64,000 nucleotides of DNA from Variovorax boronicumulans (GCF_030812215.1 NZ_JAUSSG010000007.1:1-64000), one strand, 5' to 3'. Shown: positions 41,301-51,455, counted from the stretch's first letter. Numbers and translations are program-made. Notes: a model not told the origin generated them from the letters alone.

Positions 41301-44300
41301 GCGGGGCCTTGAACAACGGTTCGGGCGTTGTAGGAGCTGCAACCGATCTGGGCATCAAGGCAGGCACTCTGGCCAATGCCGGCAGCCTGCGTGGTGGCAA
41401 CGACGCCAGCGTCGCCGTGGGGGGCCAACTGGCCAACGACGGCAACATCACTGCCGGGCGGAACACCACCATCAAAGCCGGCAGTGTCCAGAGCGGCAGC
41501 ACGGGTGTGCTGGGCGCAGGCATCCAGAGCGATGGCAAGCTTGGTACTACAGGTGATCTGAGCGTGTCTGGGGACGGCGCTCTCGTTGCGCACGGCACGA
41601 ACGTCGCGGCTGGCAATGCCACGCTGCAAGGCGCGAGCGTCGACCTCTCCGGCAGCCAGACCAGCGCCGCGAACATCGCCATCGCCGCCAAGCAAGGCGA
41701 CCTGACCACCAGCAAGGCCACAGTCGTCACGCCAGGCACCTTGAGCGTCACCGCCAACGGCAACGCGGCGCAAACCCTCGTCAACGACGCCGGCAAGCTC
41801 AGCGCGAAGCAACTCGACCTGAAGCTCTCGAACCTCGCCAACACCAATGGCGGCGAGATCGTGCAGACCGGTACAGGAGCGACCACCATCGCGATGAGCG
41901 GCACGCTCAACAATGACGGTGCACGCATCGCCAGCAACGGCCAGAGCTTGGTACTTCAAGCGAATGCGATCAAGAACACGGCCGGCAAGATCGAGCATGC
42001 CGGCACCGGCACGCTGAATATCGCGGGCGGCAACTACGGCGGCGCCAACGGACAGGTCACGACCAATGGCGCGTTGGTCGCTGCGATGAAGGGCACCTTC
42101 AATCAGGATGGTGGCAAGGCAGCGACCACCGCGAAGCAGATCACCATCGACGCGGGCTCCTTGAGCAACCGTGGGGGGCAGATCGTGCAGACCGGCGCGG
42201 GTGCGACTGCGATCACCGCCCGCGATACGCTGAACAATGACACCGGCCGCATCGCCAGCAACGGCCAGGACCTGACCCTTCGGGCCGCTTCGATCACCAG
42301 CAACGCCGGCAAGATCGAGCATGCTGGCACCGGCACGTTGACCATCGCCGGTGGCAGCTACAACGGCGCAGCGCGCGATGGCACAGCCGGCAGGATCACG
42401 AGCAATGGCTCGCTGGTTGCCGCATTGTCGAGTGCCTTCAATCAGGACGGCGGCGAGACCAGTGCGAAGCAGATCACCATCGACGCGGGCTCCCTGAGCA
42501 ACCGCGGTGGCCAGATCGTGCAGACCGGCGGCAATGCCACGCGCATCACCGTGGCTGGTGTGCTGGACAACAGCAACCAGGGCACCATCGCGAGCAACGG
42601 CAACACGACCATTGCAGCTGGCAGCCTGATCAACCAGGGCGGTGCCATCCGCGCAGCCGAAGCCTCCAGCCTCGGCCTGACCGTGGGGGGGCTGCTCGAC
42701 AACAGCAACAAGGGCGTCATCGGTGCGGGAGGCAACACCACTGTCGCTGCTGGCAGTCTGAACAACAACGGCGGCAGGGTCACCGCCGTCGGCAGGCTGG
42801 ACGCCACCGTCGGCGGTGTCGCGACGAACCTTGGAGGCACCCTTGCCGCCAACGGCAACACCACGCTGGTGGCCGGCACGCTGGACAACAGCGGCGGCAC
42901 AACCGCTGCGGTCAAGGGTGACCTGAGCGTCACGACCTCCGGCATCACGACCAACAACAAGGGCACGCTGCAGGGCGGGGCCAAGGCCACTTTGGTCAGT
43001 GGCGGATTGATCAATACAGGCGGCACGGTCTTCGGCGAAAGCCTGAGCGTGGACACCGGCGGCAAGGCACTGGACAACAGCAAGAAGGGCACGCTGGCGG
43101 CGACCACCACTGTCGACGTGAGATCGGGTGCCTTGAACAACGACACCGGCCTGATCCAGTCCGGTGGCGCAATGACCATCAACACCGATGGCAAGAAGCT
43201 CACCAACACCAACGCGGCGGGCTACACCAACAAGCAAGGCGGCATCGCCAGTGCCAACACGCTCACGCTGAAGAACGTGGGTGAGGTGGACAACGCGGCC
43301 GGCTTCATCGGCTCGAAGAACGCGCTGGATGCGAAGACCCAGGCCTTCTCCAACACGGGAGGGGGTACGGTGCTCGGCCAGGCCACTGTCGCCGTCAACA
43401 CGAACGGCGCGGGCTATGACAACAGCGGTGGCCAGACGATGGCGGTGGGCGACCTCACCGTCGATGCCGGCAGCGTCACCAATGCCGGAGGTCTGATTCG
43501 CTCGATGGCCACGACCACGCTCAGGGCCGACACGGTCGACAACGCCAACACCCGAGGCGCTGAACAGGGCATCGAAGGCAAGAACGTCAACATTGCCGCA
43601 CGGTCCATCGGCAACCACACGGGTACGATCCGTGCCGACGAGAACGTGGCCTTGACCAGCAAAGAGAGGATCGACAACACCTCCGGCCTGGTGTCCGCTG
43701 GCGCCACGCTTACCGTCAAAGACCCCGGCACATCCAAGTCACTGTCGGTGGTCAACACCGGCGGCACCCTGATCGCCGGCAAGAAAGTTGTGCTCGATGC
43801 CGGCTCGGTGACCTGGGACGGCAAGCTCCTCTCGCTGGGTGACATGGACCTCGCAGTGACGAAGGACATCGCCTTCGCGGCGGGCAGCGAGACCGTTGCC
43901 AACAACAACCTGAGTATCTCGACGACCGGCGACATCACCAACAACGGCAAGCTGGCCGCCGGCAAAGACCTCACGCTCACGGCGAAGGACATCAACAACA
44001 CTGCCACCGGCGACATCCAGGGCAAGACCACCACGCTGAATGCCAGCGGCACGCTGACGAACCGGGGCGTGATCGACGGCAGCGTCACGCGCATCAACGC
44101 AGGGGTGCTGAACAACTACGGCACCGGCCGAATCTATGGCGACCGGGTCTCGATTGGCGCCGGCACGCTCAACAACGATGTCGATCCGGCATCCGGCGCG
44201 GCATCGGCCGGCACCATTGCTGCGCGCAGCCGTCTGGACATTGGCGCCGGCACGGTCAACAACCGCAACGGCGCGCTGATCTTCAGCGATGGCGACCTCC

Positions 44301-47300
44301 TCATCGGCGGCAAGCTGGTGGACGGCAAGGCCGTCGATTCGGCCGGCACGCTGAACAACCATGCTGCGACCGTCGAGGCCACGCAAAACGTCAATATCAA
44401 GACCTCGGTCCTGAACAACACCAACGGCGGGGTGACCTGGACGACCCAGACCCAATCCGATGGCACGCAGCACACGGAATTCGCGCTGCCGGGCAGCACG
44501 ACGCGCTATGAAAAGAGCCAACTGGTCTTTGTGACCATCAACGGCACAGCTTCCTCGCCGGTCATGGCCCAGATCAATGGCGTGCTGTGGCCGAGTTTTG
44601 ATAGCCATTCCGGACCGGTCACCGGCCAGTTCTCCGGCATCCTCGTTCCCTCCGCAAGCTATCCACTGTCCCGTTACAAGGCTTACTACGCGAACCCGCC
44701 GCGCAACAGCAGCACCCTCGCTGGCAGCCGTCCCGTGGGCACCGATGGCTCCGAGAGTTTCACAGAGCCCGGTGCCTGGTATTCGCGCACCGACCCGATC
44801 TGGGCCAGGTTCGGTGTGGCATCGCCGGCCACGGACACCCCGGACGACGCGCAGCGAGAGGCCTATCTCGAAGCCCACAAACGCCTGGACACCGCGACGG
44901 CTGCGTTCATCGCGGATGTTTACGCCAACTACGCCCGCTCCTACTACTACTGGGTGTACACCGAGTCGACCACCACGCCGGTGCTGCAGACCTCCGCGCC
45001 TGGCCGAATCATCGCCGGTGGCAAGATGGACATTGCCGTGGGCAGCGGCACCAACGAGATGAGCCAGATCCTCGCCGGCGGTGCGCTCAACGTCACCGGC
45101 GGAAAAATCGAAAACAGGAACGTCGAGGTTTCCGGTTCGCAGACCCGCAATGGCTGGCAGTTGTTCCAGGCTGGCGGGGGTGGTGGCGAGCAAGCGTCGC
45201 TCTACAACACCAGCGTCCCCATCACCGTGACTCTGGCCGCAGCTCGGCAAGAGGGCAACGTGGCGGTGGTCGGCAGCGGCACGGCCACGGGCAACCTGAG
45301 CCCCGGATACACCGACCAGGGCGTGGCCCGCGCGAGCGGCGTGAGCGGCAGCACCCCCGCGAGTGTGGGCGGTAGCACCAGCACAGCGGTGAATGCGCCT
45401 GACACAGCCTTGGGCAGTGGCGCGGGCGCCGCAAGCGGAGCACAAGCCAATGCCGCGATCGGAGGCGCTGCGGTTGGAGGCACAAGCGGCGTGGGTGGCT
45501 CAGGAGCGAACGCGGTGACAACTGGTACGGGAAGCCCTGTGGTCAGTCCGATCGTGCAGGTCAGGCTGGCGGCGAGCTCCGGCACCGAACAAATCGCGCG
45601 CACCACTTTGCCGGGGCTGAGTCTGCCCACGGCGAGCCTGTTCCGCTCACATCCGGAGGCTTCGAGCCGCTACCTGATCGAGACCGATCCACGCTTTGCC
45701 AGCTACCGCAACTGGCTCAGCAGCGACTACCTGTTGAACAACCTGGGGCAGGACCCCAACAACACCCTTAAGCGCCTGGGCGACGGCTTCTATGAACAGC
45801 GTCTGGTCCGCGAGCAGGTGGCTCAGTTGACCGGCTATCGCTATCTGGGCGGCTACGACAGCGACGACAAGCAGTACGCCGCCTTGATGGATGCTGGCGT
45901 GACCTTCGCCAAACAATACGGCTTGCGCCCGGGCATTGCCCTCTCGGATGCCCAGATGGCGCAGCTCACCAGCGACATCGTCTGGCTGGTGGCGCAGACC
46001 GTCACGCTGTCCGATGGCAGTACCCAGCGCGTGCTGGTGCCGCAGGTCTATGTGCGCGTGAAGAACGGCGACATCGACGGCTCGGGTGCGCTGCTGGCCG
46101 GCAAGGAGGTCAACATCAAGCTCGATGGTGACCTCGTCAACAGCGGCACAGTGGCTGGGCGCGAGACCGTGAAGATCAGCGCGCAGAACATCCAGAACCT
46201 GAACGGCCGCATCTCCGGCGGCAGCCTCGACCTGAACGCGCGAGCCGACCTGAACAACATCGGCGGCACGATCGATGCGGCGAGTCAGCTCAAGATCGAT
46301 GCCGGTCGCGACATCAACGTGCGGACCACGACCAGCAGCAGCGGGTTGGCGTTGGACGTCTCGCCTGGTGCCGTGAGCCTGCGCGGCGCGACCATCGTGG
46401 ACCGCGTGGCGGGCCTCTATGTGAGCGACCCGAAGGGCGTGCTGGTGGCCTCGGCAGGCCGCGACGTCAATCTGATCGGTGCCATCGTCTCCAATAGCGG
46501 CAAGGAAGGCACGACCGAGATTGGCGCAGGGCGCGACCTCAACCTCAAGACCGTCACGACTGCAAGGCAAGACGCCTCCTGGCGCGACACGCGTAACTTC
46601 CGCGCCGAGGTGAGCACCCAGGAGGTCGGCACCCGCATCGAGACCAGCGGCGATATCAGCCTGCACGCCAAGCGCGACGTGAATGTGCGCGCGGGCACCA
46701 TCAACAGCGCGGACGGTGCGCTGGAGGTCGCCGCCAAGCGCAACATCAACATCGTCGAGGGCAATTCCGGTTCTGCCCTCAACGAGATGCGCTACGAAAG
46801 CGACAGCAGCTTCCTGGGCAGCGACACCAGCCTGCAGCGAGGCACCTCGAGCGGAACGCAGGTCATCGGCAGCAGCCTGGGCGGCAAGACCGTGACGCTG
46901 GACGCAGGCAACGACATCCGCATTCGCGGCTCCAGCGTCGTGAGCGACAAGGGCACCGAACTCTGGGCCGACAACAACATCACGATCGAGGCCGCGAAGC
47001 AAAACAAGGCCAGCGACTTCACGCGCGAGGAATCCCGCAGCGGGATGTTCGATGCGAGTTCAGGCTGGACCTGGGGCCAGCAGCAATCGAGCAGCAGCGG
47101 CAGCCGCGAGCAGAGCACCGCGGTGGGCAGCACCGTGGGAGCCATCGGCGGCAACGTCATCATCACCGCCGGCAACCAGTACCGGCAGGTGGGCAGCGAC
47201 GTGATCGCGCCGGGCGGCGATGTCGACATCCAGGCGCGCAATGTGCGGATCGTCGAGGCCCGCGAGACCAGCCGCAGCGACAGCAAGCAGAGCTTCTCGC

Positions 47301-49894
47301 AGAGCGGGATCACGCTGGGAATGAAGGCCCCTTTGATCGACATGCTGCGCAACTTGGAAGACACCACGCAGGCCATGCGCGACACCAGCAGCGATCGCGT
47401 CAAGGCGCTGGGTGCCGCGAGCACGGCGCTCAGTGGCTATTCGGGCTACCAAGACATCGCGCAGCAGGCTGCGACACAAAACAAGAACGGTACCGGGGCC
47501 GTCAGCATGGGCGCCACGCTGACCATCGGCAGCAGCTCGAGCGAGTCCACGCATACGCAAAGCAGCGACACCTCGGCGGGCTCGCGCGTGCAGGCCGGCG
47601 GCAACGTCACCATAACGGCCACGGGCGGTGGGCGCGACTCCAACATCCTCGTGCGCGGTAGCCAGATCGACGCGGGCAAGAACGGCAATCTCGCGGCCGA
47701 CAACAGCGTCGCGCTGGAAGCGGCGGCCAACACGCAGAAGCAAAGCTCCACCAGCCGCAGCAGCAATTCAAGCGTCGGCGTGGGCATGTCCTTTGGTGAG
47801 ACCAACGGCTTCTCGCTCGAAGTGGCCGCCGGCAGCCAAAGGGGGCGTGACAGCGGCACTGATGGCGCGTGGGCAAACACCACGGTCAATGCCGGGCAAG
47901 AGGTCAACATCGCCAGCGGCGGGGACACCTCCCTTCGGGGCGCCACGGTGGGCGGAAAGCGCATCAATGCCGACGTGGGCGGCAATCTGCGCATCGAAAC
48001 CCTGCAGGACACCAGCACCTACAACAGCCAGAACAGCGGAGCCGGCTTCAGCGGCAGCTTCTGCATCTACATGTGCTCTGGCGGAGGCGTGAGCGTCAGT
48101 GCGCACAACATGCGCGGTGATGGCGACTTCGCGAGCGCCACGAAACAAAGCGGTTTCTTTGCGGGCGACTCAGGCTTCGGCGTGAAGGTGGCGGGCAATA
48201 CGAGCCTTGTGGGCGGTGCCATCGCCAGCACGGATGCGGCGGTGGATGGCGGCAAGAACAGCTTTGCTACTGGCAGCCTGACGATGACCGATCTGGTCAA
48301 TCACGACATCTTCCAGGGTAGCGGGTACAGCGTGAGCGTCAGTACTTCCGGATCGCCGGGCGTGGGCATTGGCGACAACGATGTCAATCAGAGCAGCGTG
48401 ACCCAGAGCGGCATCTCGGGCATTGCGGGCAACACGAATGTGCGTACGGGAGTGGATTCGACCAACGCGCTGCGGCAGACAAACGCGCAGCGGGCGATGG
48501 CCGAAGTGCAAGCAGAGGTCTACCTGACCTCGACGTTTGGTCCGCAGGCTACCCGCTTCGTTGCGCAGTATGCGCAGGACCAACTGAACAAAGCCAACGC
48601 GCTGTTGGCCTTGGCGCAAAACGAGCCCGATCCGCAAAAACGCAGAGCCCTGGAAGATCAGGCCACACAGATCATCAGTGCATGGGCAGAAGGCGGGACA
48701 TCGCGTGGATTCCTGCATCTGATTGTGGGTGGCTTGACAGGTGGCGCTGGCGGCGCTGCAGGGGCTGCGGCGAGTGCGTTGGTGACGCCGCAGATCAGCG
48801 CGCTGTTGGAGGACAGCGGGACTCCTCCGGCGTTGCGGGTGGCCTTATTGACGCTGACTGGCACATTGATCGGCGGGGTGGGTGGTGCCGCAGGTGCGGC
48901 CGCCGGTTTCAATGAGGTCACAAACAACGGGCTTGGAACGGTCATCAAGCGGGTCGGCATCGCTGCGGTGGCGTTCTGCCTGAAGGACAGCAAATGCTTG
49001 GAGCTGACGGGGGCCACGGGCGTAGAGATTCTGAGGCAAGCCGAACTACGCCGACAGAGCGACGCGAACCTCAGTGAAGAAAACGCGCTGCTGCTCGCAC
49101 TGACGGACTACGGTGCATCGACCATCACGGGGCGGCCCGCATCGCCGCTTCCGCCGCCTGACCCGATGGTTAATGTGCCGATCCGCCCGGATCAGGCTGG
49201 CGGTACCAGCACGTCAGGTGACGTGCTTCCAGGACACAGCACGCCGGGGTACGACGGAACGAATCCCACTGGAGGAAACACGTCGACGACGACGACAAAT
49301 TACGGGCCAATGGGATGGATTTTGATGACGAGCCAGGGAACTGGCTCTCCATCAACGCCGCAAAGCATCGGAGACATCGACGGCACAACGGTGTTTACGC
49401 AACCTTCGCAAGGCCAGCGCAACTCGGGGCAAAACGCTGGGGTGCGTTTGGGTGAATGGGGTGAAGGGGAATATCTAGCTGGCGGACTGCTTAATCAGTT
49501 ATCGCCAGGAGGGAGACCGATACAGAACAGCAGCGGTAACGGTGCCGACTACATCGGGGGCAACATCGATCATTCCAAAAAGGAAATCCCGGGGTTCGAG
49601 GTCAAGACGACTGATACTGGGAACAGGCAACCGGTGGGGGATTTACCGGTTCGGATGGAGGACTGGATCAAAGAGGCTGCAGCGAACAGTACGATTTCTG
49701 GGAAGCCGATCAGTCCCTCGGATCAAGCCTACGCGTTCTATTTGAACAGTTTGCTTCTGCAGGGTTATACGATCAAACCATACGTGGTTGAGGTCGCTGT
49801 TCCCGCGCAAGGTCAGACTGGTCGCCCGACAATCCAGGTTACGCCCTGGCCAGTACCCAGGGGGACCTCACGTCCACGAATCGCGCCGCCTTGA
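38255..49894 (+). CDS. bcpA: BcpA/CdiA-like two-partner-secretion exoprotein with PD-(D/E)XK-like C-terminus
   Basis: 3879 residues. Order: ESPR and signal peptide (1-62), TPS/haemagglutination domain (about 63-310; SAAGVSRNVYNQLNV, IIIANPAGINVDG), a very long array of filamentous-haemagglutinin repeats (about 330-1980), a non-repeat region (about 2060-2270), a Gly/Ala/Ser linker, a second FHA-type region with haemagglutinin repeats (about 2480-3290), an Ala/Gly hydrophobic pretoxin segment (about 3494-3560), and a variable C-terminus. The last 170 residues contain GADYIGG (Asp 3765) and GFEVKTT (Glu 3782, Lys 3784), a PD-(D/E)XK nuclease-like core. No VENN motif was seen. Exported by the TpsB at 51456; likely a contact-dependent growth inhibitor. 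Confidence 0.92.
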   Translation: MNKSLYRVVFNRARGIRMVVQETAASDGKGTNKATSGPAPAAPARVAAAVVLFGALVALPGQAQIVGAPNVPGSLRPTVLMAPNGVPLINIQSPSAAGVSRNVYNQLNVGSNGAIFNNSRTNAQTQLGGIVQGNPFLARGPARIILNEVNGGNLSQLRGYMEVAGQRAEIIIANPAGINVDGAGFINANRATLTTGTPQLNALGGLDSFLVRGGTITIKGAGLDASKTDYAAILARAVQANAGIWASELKVVTGANQVSADHSQIASTAGAGAAPTFALDVAALGGMYAGKIVLVGTEAGLGVRNAGTIQAAPGTPALAGAGQLVVTSAGRLENIGTIQATADASIAASSLANSGRISSGGNLKVATQDTLANSFNGTGGTLEGARVELASAAGSIDNRSGGTIRQTSNAALEISAPVLSNTSGGVIGLEPIPETPSQPAGGANPGTGSGTATPGTPATGGGTGSGSSTITPAPYVPPSPGTITAANAILNDGGRIYAGGPITLQSANINNNGGTMSLASMTVNQPTFDNHGGTLNISNGFSANVDRFDNSGGKLNAGSLNIATSGDLINVDGTLTSASDTTLTVSGKADNTRGTISATGVLNANVAGATNNTGGTLASNQGLRLDTGSLDNTKGSIQSAQAGVQIAVSNQLVNGNGGTVNAATDLNVQAGSLGNGGSLRGGNDVSVAVGDALTNDGSITAGRHTTITAGNLQSSTTGVLGAGVQNDGTLGAAGDLRVTTSGALVANGNNVAAGNATLQGASVDVSGSQTSAAHVAVTVTQGNVTTSKATIVTPGTLSVTAHAQPGQTLVNEGGKLNANRLDLKVSNIANTQGGEIVQTGTGATRITTSGVIDNSSGTLASNGSLAFTAASLNNKGGTLRAAQTSDLTLTVDGLVDNRRGEMSAGGNATLQAGSLDNDAGRVTAAGDASSTTSSTTSNKGGTIAANGNTTLNAGSLDNAGGTVSALNTLTANVQGAVDNTTGTLIANQTLVLDAGSLVNDKGAVQSTQAAARLNAGGALNNGSGVVGAATDLGIKAGTLANAGSLRGGNDASVAVGGQLANDGNITAGRNTTIKAGSVQSGSTGVLGAGIQSDGKLGTTGDLSVSGDGALVAHGTNVAAGNATLQGASVDLSGSQTSAANIAIAAKQGDLTTSKATVVTPGTLSVTANGNAAQTLVNDAGKLSAKQLDLKLSNLANTNGGEIVQTGTGATTIAMSGTLNNDGARIASNGQSLVLQANAIKNTAGKIEHAGTGTLNIAGGNYGGANGQVTTNGALVAAMKGTFNQDGGKAATTAKQITIDAGSLSNRGGQIVQTGAGATAITARDTLNNDTGRIASNGQDLTLRAASITSNAGKIEHAGTGTLTIAGGSYNGAARDGTAGRITSNGSLVAALSSAFNQDGGETSAKQITIDAGSLSNRGGQIVQTGGNATRITVAGVLDNSNQGTIASNGNTTIAAGSLINQGGAIRAAEASSLGLTVGGLLDNSNKGVIGAGGNTTVAAGSLNNNGGRVTAVGRLDATVGGVATNLGGTLAANGNTTLVAGTLDNSGGTTAAVKGDLSVTTSGITTNNKGTLQGGAKATLVSGGLINTGGTVFGESLSVDTGGKALDNSKKGTLAATTTVDVRSGALNNDTGLIQSGGAMTINTDGKKLTNTNAAGYTNKQGGIASANTLTLKNVGEVDNAAGFIGSKNALDAKTQAFSNTGGGTVLGQATVAVNTNGAGYDNSGGQTMAVGDLTVDAGSVTNAGGLIRSMATTTLRADTVDNANTRGAEQGIEGKNVNIAARSIGNHTGTIRADENVALTSKERIDNTSGLVSAGATLTVKDPGTSKSLSVVNTGGTLIAGKKVVLDAGSVTWDGKLLSLGDMDLAVTKDIAFAAGSETVANNNLSISTTGDITNNGKLAAGKDLTLTAKDINNTATGDIQGKTTTLNASGTLTNRGVIDGSVTRINAGVLNNYGTGRIYGDRVSIGAGTLNNDVDPASGAASAGTIAARSRLDIGAGTVNNRNGALIFSDGDLLIGGKLVDGKAVDSAGTLNNHAATVEATQNVNIKTSVLNNTNGGVTWTTQTQSDGTQHTEFALPGSTTRYEKSQLVFVTINGTASSPVMAQINGVLWPSFDSHSGPVTGQFSGILVPSASYPLSRYKAYYANPPRNSSTLAGSRPVGTDGSESFTEPGAWYSRTDPIWARFGVASPATDTPDDAQREAYLEAHKRLDTATAAFIADVYANYARSYYYWVYTESTTTPVLQTSAPGRIIAGGKMDIAVGSGTNEMSQILAGGALNVTGGKIENRNVEVSGSQTRNGWQLFQAGGGGGEQASLYNTSVPITVTLAAARQEGNVAVVGSGTATGNLSPGYTDQGVARASGVSGSTPASVGGSTSTAVNAPDTALGSGAGAASGAQANAAIGGAAVGGTSGVGGSGANAVTTGTGSPVVSPIVQVRLAASSGTEQIARTTLPGLSLPTASLFRSHPEASSRYLIETDPRFASYRNWLSSDYLLNNLGQDPNNTLKRLGDGFYEQRLVREQVAQLTGYRYLGGYDSDDKQYAALMDAGVTFAKQYGLRPGIALSDAQMAQLTSDIVWLVAQTVTLSDGSTQRVLVPQVYVRVKNGDIDGSGALLAGKEVNIKLDGDLVNSGTVAGRETVKISAQNIQNLNGRISGGSLDLNARADLNNIGGTIDAASQLKIDAGRDINVRTTTSSSGLALDVSPGAVSLRGATIVDRVAGLYVSDPKGVLVASAGRDVNLIGAIVSNSGKEGTTEIGAGRDLNLKTVTTARQDASWRDTRNFRAEVSTQEVGTRIETSGDISLHAKRDVNVRAGTINSADGALEVAAKRNINIVEGNSGSALNEMRYESDSSFLGSDTSLQRGTSSGTQVIGSSLGGKTVTLDAGNDIRIRGSSVVSDKGTELWADNNITIEAAKQNKASDFTREESRSGMFDASSGWTWGQQQSSSSGSREQSTAVGSTVGAIGGNVIITAGNQYRQVGSDVIAPGGDVDIQARNVRIVEARETSRSDSKQSFSQSGITLGMKAPLIDMLRNLEDTTQAMRDTSSDRVKALGAASTALSGYSGYQDIAQQAATQNKNGTGAVSMGATLTIGSSSSESTHTQSSDTSAGSRVQAGGNVTITATGGGRDSNILVRGSQIDAGKNGNLAADNSVALEAAANTQKQSSTSRSSNSSVGVGMSFGETNGFSLEVAAGSQRGRDSGTDGAWANTTVNAGQEVNIASGGDTSLRGATVGGKRINADVGGNLRIETLQDTSTYNSQNSGAGFSGSFCIYMCSGGGVSVSAHNMRGDGDFASATKQSGFFAGDSGFGVKVAGNTSLVGGAIASTDAAVDGGKNSFATGSLTMTDLVNHDIFQGSGYSVSVSTSGSPGVGIGDNDVNQSSVTQSGISGIAGNTNVRTGVDSTNALRQTNAQRAMAEVQAEVYLTSTFGPQATRFVAQYAQDQLNKANALLALAQNEPDPQKRRALEDQATQIISAWAEGGTSRGFLHLIVGGLTGGAGGAAGAAASALVTPQISALLEDSGTPPALRVALLTLTGTLIGGVGGAAGAAAGFNEVTNNGLGTVIKRVGIAAVAFCLKDSKCLELTGATGVEILRQAELRRQSDANLSEENALLLALTDYGASTITGRPASPLPPPDPMVNVPIRPDQAGGTSTSGDVLPGHSTPGYDGTNPTGGNTSTTTTNYGPMGWILMTSQGTGSPSTPQSIGDIDGTTVFTQPSQGQRNSGQNAGVRLGEWGEGEYLAGGLLNQLSPGGRPIQNSSGNGADYIGGNIDHSKKEIPGFEVKTTDTGNRQPVGDLPVRMEDWIKEAAANSTISGKPISPSDQAYAFYLNSLLLQGYTIKPYVVEVAVPAQGQTGRPTIQVTPWPVPRGTSRPRIAPP

Positions 49895-49947
49895 ATCAGT
49901 CGGCTTGCCTCACTCGTAGTGAATAAGAGAATGCTGAGAAAAAAGTC

Positions 49948-50898
49948 ATGAATCTTGCACCTTCAGAAATTGAGCCATTCAAGTCGTGGCCCGGAATCAA
50001 GCGTTATCTGGCCAATGAGGCTGAGTGGCAGAAACTGCATCGGAACAATCAGCGGAAAATTCTTGAGCGCTATGTAGCTTCTGGGAACGTCCTTTTTGTT
50101 TCACCTGAGACAGGCAAGGAAGAAACCGTCGAGCGGCCGTTCAAGTTCTACCTAGGCTCGCCGCTGTCGATGACTGCCAAATCGGGCGTCATCACTGGTA
50201 CGTCGCTTGCAGCGACGGGACGCGATCCGCAAGATTTGCTGGCAAGTGCGGTGCTCTACCAGGAACTGGCGAGTCTTCGAGGTTTTCTAGTGGAGTCGGA
50301 GTTTCCAGCCAAATTTGGCCGCAAACTAGGGATGTTTAGTATTTCGGATGCGGGATGGCTAGGAGTCGCCGCATCCGTTGGCGCAGTGGAAGTCGTGTCA
50401 CGTTGGGCCCCTCTACTGGTCGCAGCCACTCGCGAAGGGTACTTGCATGCTGCAAATTTCCGCGGCATGCAGCACTGGTTGCTTCGCCTATGGTGCAGAG
50501 CACACGACCTAGACTATCCAGATACCAGTTATCCGCGCTATGACATTGCCGAGAGAGTTCTGGAAATGTGGAATACGCAGGATACGGATGCGCTTGGAGC
50601 TTGGCTGGTGCAACTTTGCAATCTGCATACTCGCCTGAGCATTTCCAAGCAGTTCAACGATTTCGCCAATTCGTTCAGCCACTTCCCTGTTGAAGTACTA
50701 CTGCTGCTTCGACTGCGCGAGCAAGCAGGAATTGTGAACCCCGAAGTTGATCATCCAATCATGAAATTTCCTTGGTCGCGCTTGTGGCCGGTTAAACCCG
50801 CGGAACCAGACGAATTGCTTTTCGGCATTTATCGGCGGCTCGAGGCTGACGAGGGCATCACGGTATCGGGCCTCTATCAGCAACTTCTCTTGGTATGA
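49948..50898 (+). CDS. Candidate immunity protein of the BcpA-like toxin
   Basis: 316 residues, cytoplasmic: no signal peptide or membrane helix. It starts 53 bases after the exoprotein stop, the position of cdiI/bcpI genes, and its base composition is lower in GC than the exoprotein body, like the toxin tip (from about 49400), as expected for a toxin-immunity module exchanged as a unit. Sequence features include YLANEAEWQKLHRNNQRKIL and SFSHFPVEVLLLLRLREQAG; I recognise no immunity family. The length is large for such proteins, so the assignment rests on position and composition, not on a domain. Confidence 0.6.
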   Translation: MNLAPSEIEPFKSWPGIKRYLANEAEWQKLHRNNQRKILERYVASGNVLFVSPETGKEETVERPFKFYLGSPLSMTAKSGVITGTSLAATGRDPQDLLASAVLYQELASLRGFLVESEFPAKFGRKLGMFSISDAGWLGVAASVGAVEVVSRWAPLLVAATREGYLHAANFRGMQHWLLRLWCRAHDLDYPDTSYPRYDIAERVLEMWNTQDTDALGAWLVQLCNLHTRLSISKQFNDFANSFSHFPVEVLLLLRLREQAGIVNPEVDHPIMKFPWSRLWPVKPAEPDELLFGIYRRLEADEGITVSGLYQQLLLV

Positions 50899-50937
50899 CA
50901 GCGCGCGCATTCTGCAAATTGAACGGTGAATATTGAA

Positions 50938-51369
50938 ATGAAATATCAGACAGTCTTTGCAGCTACCTTGGCGTGTATTGCACTCTCCGCCTGCCGGACT
51001 GCCCCCTTGTACTAACCCACCCGCCGCGCACTGATAGCCGCAGAAGAAGATGAAGAACGCACCACGGTCGGCCACCCCGTATCGGGTACCGCCATCGCTC
51101 AATTGCGCACCGGCATGACCTATGCCGACGCCCTCAAGATCATGGGCAAGCCGGACGCTGAGACAGTGAACAACACCGGCAAGGCATGGATACCGACGTA
51201 CAACGGAACGGATCGTTGGCGCCATTACCTTGCCTACAAAGGTCAGGGCGTGCTGGTCTTCGCCGGCGCGGCAGGTGGAGAGATTGTCGAGATATCCCGC
51301 ACCAAGGCCTACCCACCCGACGTGCTGATTCAAATCGTGCACAACCCCAAGGACACCGGAAAGTTCTGA
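50938..51369 (+). pseudogene. BcpO-position lipoprotein with in-frame stop (BamE/SmpA-like body)
   Basis: One frame from ATG 50938 reads MKYQTVFAATLACIALSACR with lipobox Cys at 19, then TAPLY and a TAA at 51013..51015, and continues in the same frame for 117 codons: VGHPVSGTAIAQLRTGMTYA, DALKIMGKPDAETVNNTG and so on, to the stop at 51367..51369. The GMTYADALKIMGKPD block resembles the SmpA/OmlA (BamE) fold. Order exoprotein-immunity-lipoprotein-TpsB is that of Burkholderia bcpAIOB loci, where bcpO is a small lipoprotein gene. One nonsense codon appears to have inactivated it, unless read through. Confidence 0.75.
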
Positions 51370-51455
51370 GGGCGTCGTTCAAGCAAGGTCTGCCGGGCTG
51401 GGGTCGCGCAACTTCAGCTTGCGGCGATGCAAAAGGAACCAATCAGGGAGAGAAA

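Noticed and set aside
40169..43618. An 1149-codon open frame antisense to the exoprotein repeats
   Set aside because: The long open stretch follows from biased codon use and repeats in the FHA-like array; no signal, motif or ribosome site supports it.
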